Below are positions 57,888 to 64,000 of a stretch of 64,000 nt of DNA, in pieces. Both the position numbers and the translations under genes were made by a program. The DNA is taken from the NCBI GenBank assembly GCA_034401795.1, contig CM067372.1, forward strand, positions 17,015,924 to 17,079,923, in the 5' to 3' direction. Numbering within the stretch: the stretch's first letter is position 1; every line of letters starts with the position of its first letter. Below the pieces are notes generated by a model that was not told the origin of the DNA, did no database searches, and worked only from the letters and a program-made list of their open reading frames with translations. This DNA comes from Chaetoderma sp. LZ-2023a (lineage: Eukaryota > Mollusca > Caudofoveata > Chaetodermatida > Chaetodermatidae).

Positions 57888-60800
57888 GCAGCAGGCTGTA
57901 GGATTGATCAGAAGGGGTTAGCACTGAAGCAGGCTGGAGGATTGATCAGAAGGGGTTAGCATTGAAGCAGGCTGGAGGATTGATCAGAGGGGCTAACATA
58001 GAAGCAGGCTGGAGGATTCATCAGAAGGGGTTAACATTAAAGCAGGCTGGAGGATTGATCAGAAGAGGTTAACATTGAAGCAGGCTGGAGGATTGATCAG
58101 AAGAGGTTAACATTGAAAGCAGGCAGGAGGATTGATCAGAGGGGTTAACATAGAAGTAGGCTGGAGGATTGATCAGAAGAGGTTAACATTGAAGCAGGCT
58201 GGAGGATTGATCAGAAGGGGTTAACATTGAAGCAGGCTGGAGTATTGATCAGAAGATGTTAACATGGAAGCAGGCTGGAAGGATTGATCAGAACAGGTTA
58301 ACATTAAAGCAGGCTGGAGGATTGATCAGAAGAGGTTAACATTGAAACAGGCCGGAGGATTGATCAGAAGAGGTTAACATTGAAACAGGCGGGAGGATTG
58401 ATCAGAAGAGGTTAACATAGAAGCAGGCTGGAGGATTGATCAGAAGGGGTTAACATTGAAGCAGGCTGGAAGGATTGATCAGAAGAGGTTAACATTGAAG
58501 CAGGCTGGAGGATTGATCAGAAGAGGTTAGCATTGAAACAGGCTGGAGGATTGATCAGAAGAGGTTAACATTGAAGCAGGCAGGAGGATTGATCAGAAGG
58601 GGTTAACATTGAAGCAGGCAGGAGGATTGATCAGAAGGGGTTAACATTGAAGCAGGCTGGAAGGATTGATCAGATGAGGTTAACATTGAAGCAGGCTGGA
58701 GGATTGATCAGAAGAGGTTAACATTGAAGCAGGCTGGAGGATTGATCAGATGGGGTTAACATTGAAGCAGGCAGGAGGATTGATCAGAAGAGGTTAACAC
58801 TGAAGCAGGCTGGAGGATTGATCAGAAGAGGTTAACATTGAAGCAGGCTGGAGGATTGATCAGAAGAGGTTAACATTGAAGCAGGCTGGAGGATTGATCA
58901 GAAGAGGTTAACATTGAAGCAGGCTGGAGGATTGATCAGAAGAGGTTAACATTGAAGCAGGCTGGAGGATTGATCAGAAGGGGTTAGTATTGAAACAGGC
59001 TGAAGGGTTGATCAGTAGCGGTTAGCACTAAAGCAGGCAGGAGGATTGATCAGAGGGGTTAACATAGAAGTAGGCTGGAGGATTGATCAGAAGAGGTTAA
59101 CATTGAAGCAGGCTGGAGGATTGATCAGAAGAGGTTAACATTGAAGCAGGCTGGAGGATTGATCAGAAGGGGTTAACATTGAAGCAGGCTGGAGGATTGA
59201 TCAGAAGGGGTTAACATTGAAGCAGGCTGAAGGATTGATCAGAACAGGTTAACATTAAAGCAGGCTGGAGGATTTATCAGAAGAGGTTAACATTGAAACA
59301 GGCCGGAGGATTGATCAGAAGAGGTTAACATTGAAGCAGGCTGGAGGATTGATCAGAAGAGGTTAACATTGAAACAGGCCGGAGGATTGATCAGAAGAGG
59401 TTAACATTGAAGCAGGCTGGAGGATTGATCAGAAGGGGTTAACACTGAAGCAGGCTGGAAGGATTGATCAGAAGAGGTTAACATTGAAGCAGGCAGGATT
59501 GATCTGAAGAGGTTAACATAGAAGCAGGCTGGAGGATTGATCAGAAGGGGTTAACATTGAAGCAGGCTGGAAGGATTGATCAGAAGAGGTTAACATTGAA
59601 GCAGGCTGGAGGATTGATCAGAAGGGGTTAACATTGAAGCAGGCTGGAAGGATTGATCAGAAGAGGTTAACATTGAAGCAGGCTGGAGGATTGATCAGAA
59701 GAGGTTAACATTGAAGCAGGCTGGAGGATTGATCAGAAGAGGTTAACATTGAAGCAGGCTGGAGGATTGATCAGAAGGGGTTAGTATTGAAACAGGCTGA
59801 AGGGTTGATCAGTAGCGGTTAGCACTAAAGCAGGCAGGAGGATTGATCAGAGGGGTTAACATAGAAGTAGGCTGGAGGATTGATCAGAAGAGGTTAACAT
59901 TGAAGCAGGCTGGAGGATTGATCAGAAGGGGTTAACATTGAAGCAGGCTGGAGTATTGATCAGAAGATGTTAACATGGAAGCAGGCTGGAAGGATTGATC
60001 AGAACAGGTTAACATTAAAGCAGGCTGGAGGATTGATCAGAAGAGGTTAACATTGAAGCAGGCTGGAGGATTGATCAGAAGAGGTTAACATTGAAGCAGG
60101 CTGGAGGATTGATCAGAAGGGGTTAGTATTGAAACAGGCTGAAGGGTTGATCAGTAGCGGTTAGCACTAAAGCAGGCAGGAGGATTGATCAGAGGGGTTA
60201 ACATAGAAGTAGGCTGGAGGATTGATCAGAAGAGGTTAACATTAAAGCAGGCTGGAGGATTGATCAGAAGAGGTTAACATTGAAGCAGGCTGGAGGATTG
60301 ATCAGAAGAGGTTAACATTGAAGCAGGCTGGAGGATTGATCAGAAGGGGTTAACATTGAAGCAGGCTGGAGGATTGATCAGAAGGGGTTAACATTGAAGC
60401 AGGCTGAAGGATTGATCAGAACAGGTTAACATTAAAGCAGGCTGGAGGATTTATCAGAAGAGGTTAACATTGAAACAGGCCGGAGGATTGATCAGAAGAG
60501 GTTAACATTGAAGCAGGCTGGAGGATTGATCAGAAGAGGTTAACATTGAAACAGGCCGGAGGATTGATCAGAAGAGGTTAACATTGAAGCAGGCTGGAGG
60601 ATTGATCAGAAGGGGTTAACACTGAAGCAGGCTGGAAGGATTGATCAGAAGAGGTTAACATTGAAGCAGGCAGGATTGATCTGAAGAGGTTAACATAGAA
60701 GCAGGCTGGAGGATTGATCAGAAGGGGTTAACATTGAAGCAGGCTGGAAGGATTGATCAGAAGAGGTTAACATTGAAGCAGGCTGGAGGATTGATCAGAA

Positions 60801-63018
60801 GAGGTTAGCATTGAAACAGGCTGGAGGATTGATCAGAAGAGGTTAACATTGAAGCAGGCAGGAGGATTGATCAGAAGGGGTTAACATTGAAGCAGGCAAG
60901 AGGATTGATCAGAAGGGGTTAACATTGAAGCAGGCTGGAAGGATTGATCAGAAGAGGTTAACATTGAAGCAGGCTGGAGGATTGATCAGAAGAGGTTAAC
61001 ATTGAAGCAGGCTGGAGGATTGATCAGAAGAGGTTAACATTGAAGCAGGCTGGAGGATTGATCAGAAGGGGTTAGTATTGAAACAGGCTGAAGGGTTGAT
61101 CAGTAGCGGTTAGCACTAAAGCAGGCAGGAGGATTGATCAGAGGGGTTAACATAGAAGTAGGCTGGAGGATTGATCAGAAGAGGTTAACATTGAAGCAGG
61201 CTGGAGGATTGATCAGAAGGGGTTAACATTGAAGCAGGCTGGAGTATTGATCAGAAGATGTTAACATGGAAGCAGGCTGGAAGGATTGATCAGAACAGGT
61301 TAACATTAAAGCAGGCTGGAGGATTGATCAGAAGGGGTTAACATTGAAGCAGGCTGAAGGATTGATCAGAACAGGTTAACATTAAAGCAGGCTGGAGGAT
61401 TGATCAGAAGAGGTTAACATTGAAACAGGCCGGAGGATTGATCAGAAGAGGTTAACATTGAAACAGGCCGGAGGATTGATCAGAAGAGGTTAACATAGAA
61501 GCAGGCTGGAGGATTGATCAGAAGGGGTTAACATTGAAGCAGGCTGGAAGGATTGATCAGAAGAGGTTAACATTGAAGCAGGCTGGAGGATTGATCAGAA
61601 GAGGTTAGCATTGAAACAGGCTGGAGGATTGATCAGAAGAGGTTAACATTGAAGCAGGCAGGAGGATTGATCAGAAGGGGTTAACATTGAAGCAGGCAGG
61701 AGGATTGATCAGAAGGGGTTAACATTGAAGCAGGCTGGAAGGATTGATCAGATGAGGTTAACATTGAAGCAGGCTGGAGGATTGATCAGAAGAGGTTAAC
61801 ATTGAAGCAGGCTGGAGGATTGATCAGATGGGGTTAACATTGAAGCAGGCAGGAGGATTGATCAGAAGGGGTTAACATTGAAGCAGGCAGGAGGATTGAT
61901 CACAAGAGGTTAACATTGAAGCAGGCAGGAGGGATTGATCAGAAGGGGTTAGCATTGAAGCAGGCTGGAGGATTGATCAGAAGAGGTTAACATTAAAGCA
62001 GGCTGGAGGATTGATCAGATGTTAACATTGAAGCAGGCTGGAGGATTGATCAGGAGGTTAACATAGCAAGCTGGAGGAGTGATCAGAAGAGGTTAACATA
62101 GAAGCAGGCAGGAAGGATTGATCAGAAGGGGTTAACATTGAAACAGGCTGGAGGATTGATCAGAAGAGGTTAACATTGAAGCAGGCAGGAAGGATTGATC
62201 AGAAGGGGTTAACATTAAAGCAGGCTGGAGGATTGATCAGAAGAGGTTAACACTGAAGCAGGCTGGAGGATTGATCAGAAGAGGTTAACATTGAAGCAGG
62301 CTGGAGGATTGATCAGAAGAGGTTAACATTGAAGCAGGCTGGAGGATTGATCAGAAGAGGTTAACATTGAAGCAGGCTGGAGGATTGATCAGAAGAGGTT
62401 AACATTGAAGCAGGCTGGAGGATTGATCAGAAGGGGTTAACATTAAAGCAGGCTGGAGGATTGATCAGAAGAGGTTAACATTGATGCAGGCTGGAGGATT
62501 GATCAGAAGGGGTTAACATTGAAGCAGGCTCGAGGATTGATCAGAAGGGGTTAGCATTGAAGAAGGCTGGAGGATTGATCAGAAGGGGTTAGTATTGAAA
62601 CAGGCTGGAAGGACTGATCAGAAGATGTTAACATTGAAGCAGGCTGGAGGATTGATCAGAAGGGGTTAGTATTGAAACAGGCCGAAGGGTTGATCAGTAG
62701 GGATTAACATTGAAGCAGGCTGGAGGATTGATCAGATGAGGTTAACATTGAAGCAGGCTGGAGGATTGATCAGAAGAGGCTAACATTGATGCAGGCTGGA
62801 GGATTGATCAGAAGGGGTTAACATTGAAGCAGGCTGGAGGATTGATCAGAACAGGTTAGCATTGAAGAAGGCTGGAGGATTGATCAGAAGGGGTTAGTAT
62901 TGAAACAGGCTGGAAGGACTGATCAGAAGATGTTAACATTGAAGCAGGCTGGAGGATTGATCAGAAGGGGTTAGTATTGAAACAGGCCGAAGGATTGATC
63001 AGTAGGGGTTAGCACTAA
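57888..63018. repeat. 38-bp minisatellite, 5.1 kb (about 130 copies)
   Basis: The unit is GAAGCAGGCTGGAGGATTGA then TCAGAAGAGGTTAACATT. Variants are AGGGG/AGAGG, GGCTGG/GGCAGG/GGCCGG and AAGGATTG. A distinctive run (GGTTAGTATTGAAACAGGCT, GAAGGGTTGATCAGTAGCGG, CACTAAAGCAGGCAGG) recurs at about 58981, 59781, 60121 and 61071, showing higher-order duplication of blocks of several hundred bp to about 1 kb. It lies about 100 bp upstream of exon w1. Confidence 0.95.
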
Positions 63019-64000
63019 AGGGCAGTTTTACAGTCCTGGGCACATTTGAGATTTGACCACTTTCTGTTGATTTGCTTGATAACTCTATTATAATAACGGA
63101 CATTTACAATTCCACACAATCCATGGGAGTTAGCTGCAATAAAAACCGAAAACGGAATCAAAATATCTTTACCGGTGACAGAATAATGGCCATTTTACCC
63201 CTTAAAATACCCCAAAATGGTGTCTCATTTGAGAAATAAGCTACTTAGACATATGTAAATGTGTACATTTGTAATCTTAAACTAAGTCAGTGACTTGTTT
63301 ATAGCTAAATTGGTGTGTTTTGTAAACAATACAAATCATAATAACAATGTCCTAGGAATTTTTTTACAAAAAAATAGCAATATTGCACAACATACATTTT
63401 CCGTCAATTGAAATGTCCTTTCCGACACAAATTCAATACCATTTTAGATCTATAATATTGGATACATTTGGAATTAAAACAAATCCTGCAGCAATTGGAA
63501 GGTATTTGTCACAATAAATAAAGTAATGAAAAATTTATTTAATCTCTGGTTAACAACGGACACAATATATAAATTAATGAAGTAAATTTCCGTCAAATTG
63601 ATGTCCTTTCCGACTCATTAGATTTGTGCATGCCAATCACAACTAAATAGATACATCAAAAGATTATGGTTTAGAATTGTTGCCTTAGGTTGTACTGAAC
63701 ATGTGCAGAACTAGGGAAAGTTCTGTCACATTACTTATTTATTGTTTTAGTATCTTTTATGCATTTAAATTGACTATGTCAAAATGTCCTTTCCGACACA
63801 CCATTATTTATCACAGTTAATCAATATATAACATGGTCACAATAAGTTTTTTGGTTTCCAATCTATTGCAATAGTATCCTCTATTCTCAACAACAGCTGG
63901 AGTTATCATTTTATCGATAAACATTTTAAAAGTTAACTTTTGGGGACTAATAATGTTATTTGTAAGACAATGATGAGCTATGTCTAACATGATTCAATAG
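63019..64000. other. AT-rich segment with a thrice-repeated TGTCCTTTCCGAC motif
   Basis: No exon was recognised. The motif ATGTCCTTTCCGAC(A/T)CA occurs at about 63412, 63602 and 63784. Two of the copies are preceded by TTTCCGTCAA(T/A)TTGA-type sequence. This suggests a diverged tandem or dispersed element of about 190-bp period. Confidence 0.5.

Noticed and set aside
1-64000. Retrovirus-like, LTR or Polinton-type elements
   Set aside because: No reverse transcriptase, integrase, capsid-like frame or paired long terminal repeats could be recognised; the 224-bp direct repeats at 38306 and 40518 flank a SINE array, not a retroelement.

Overview
The window looks like animal nuclear DNA, most probably from a bivalve mollusc. 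It is AT-rich and full of minisatellites. It carries many copies of an interspersed repeat with GCTCACCTGG / CCAGGTGAGC ends that I associate with bivalve genomes (from memory, not searched). Its one host gene is split by introns of up to 11 kb.

That gene lies on the minus strand. It is a Sec24C/D-type cargo-selecting subunit of the COPII coat. I place 14 exons (57784 down to 2195, about 876 codons). Reading phases agree across all 13 junctions. The order is a Pro/Gly-rich N-terminal region (57784-45207), the conserved IQVIEDDR and SPRYIR segments (42639-31366), the Cys4 zinc finger (28213-28075), the trunk domain (20476-3237) and the start of the beta-sandwich (2291-2195). The extreme N-terminus and the C-terminal third (helical and gelsolin-like domains) are outside the window or were not found.

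Nearly everything else is intronic repeat. (a) Eleven or so tandem arrays have units of 21-46 bp. They include a 27-bp array of 2.6 kb, a 38-bp array of 5.1 kb and a 42-bp array that runs off the left edge. (b) There are three near-identical Tc1-type DD34E transposons (5063-6723, 14407-16040, 21287-22947), two with intact transposase. (c) There are hAT-type elements with visible 8-bp target duplications, one nested inside another (47476-48605 in 46992-50277), plus a 423-bp hAT MITE and a BED-finger fragment. (d) Other families are TTAA-flanked MITEs, perfect hairpin MITEs, and eight or more copies of the GCTCACCTGG family. (e) A tRNA-derived SINE is tandemly amplified about six times with a 344-bp period.

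The most striking observation is that four minisatellites are built from Sec24 exon-intron junctions. Each unit carries the last or first bases of the neighbouring exon plus its 5' or 3' splice site. The arrays lie at the donor of the 2195-2291 exon (42-bp unit, about 52 copies, frame-preserving), the acceptor of the 3237-3407 exon, the donor of the 28075-28213 exon and the acceptor of the 31366-31493 exon. Smaller acceptor duplications are seen at 28213 and 20476. Repeated slippage or unequal exchange at splice junctions seems to have seeded arrays of decoy splice sites throughout this gene. No retrovirus-like or LTR element was recognised.
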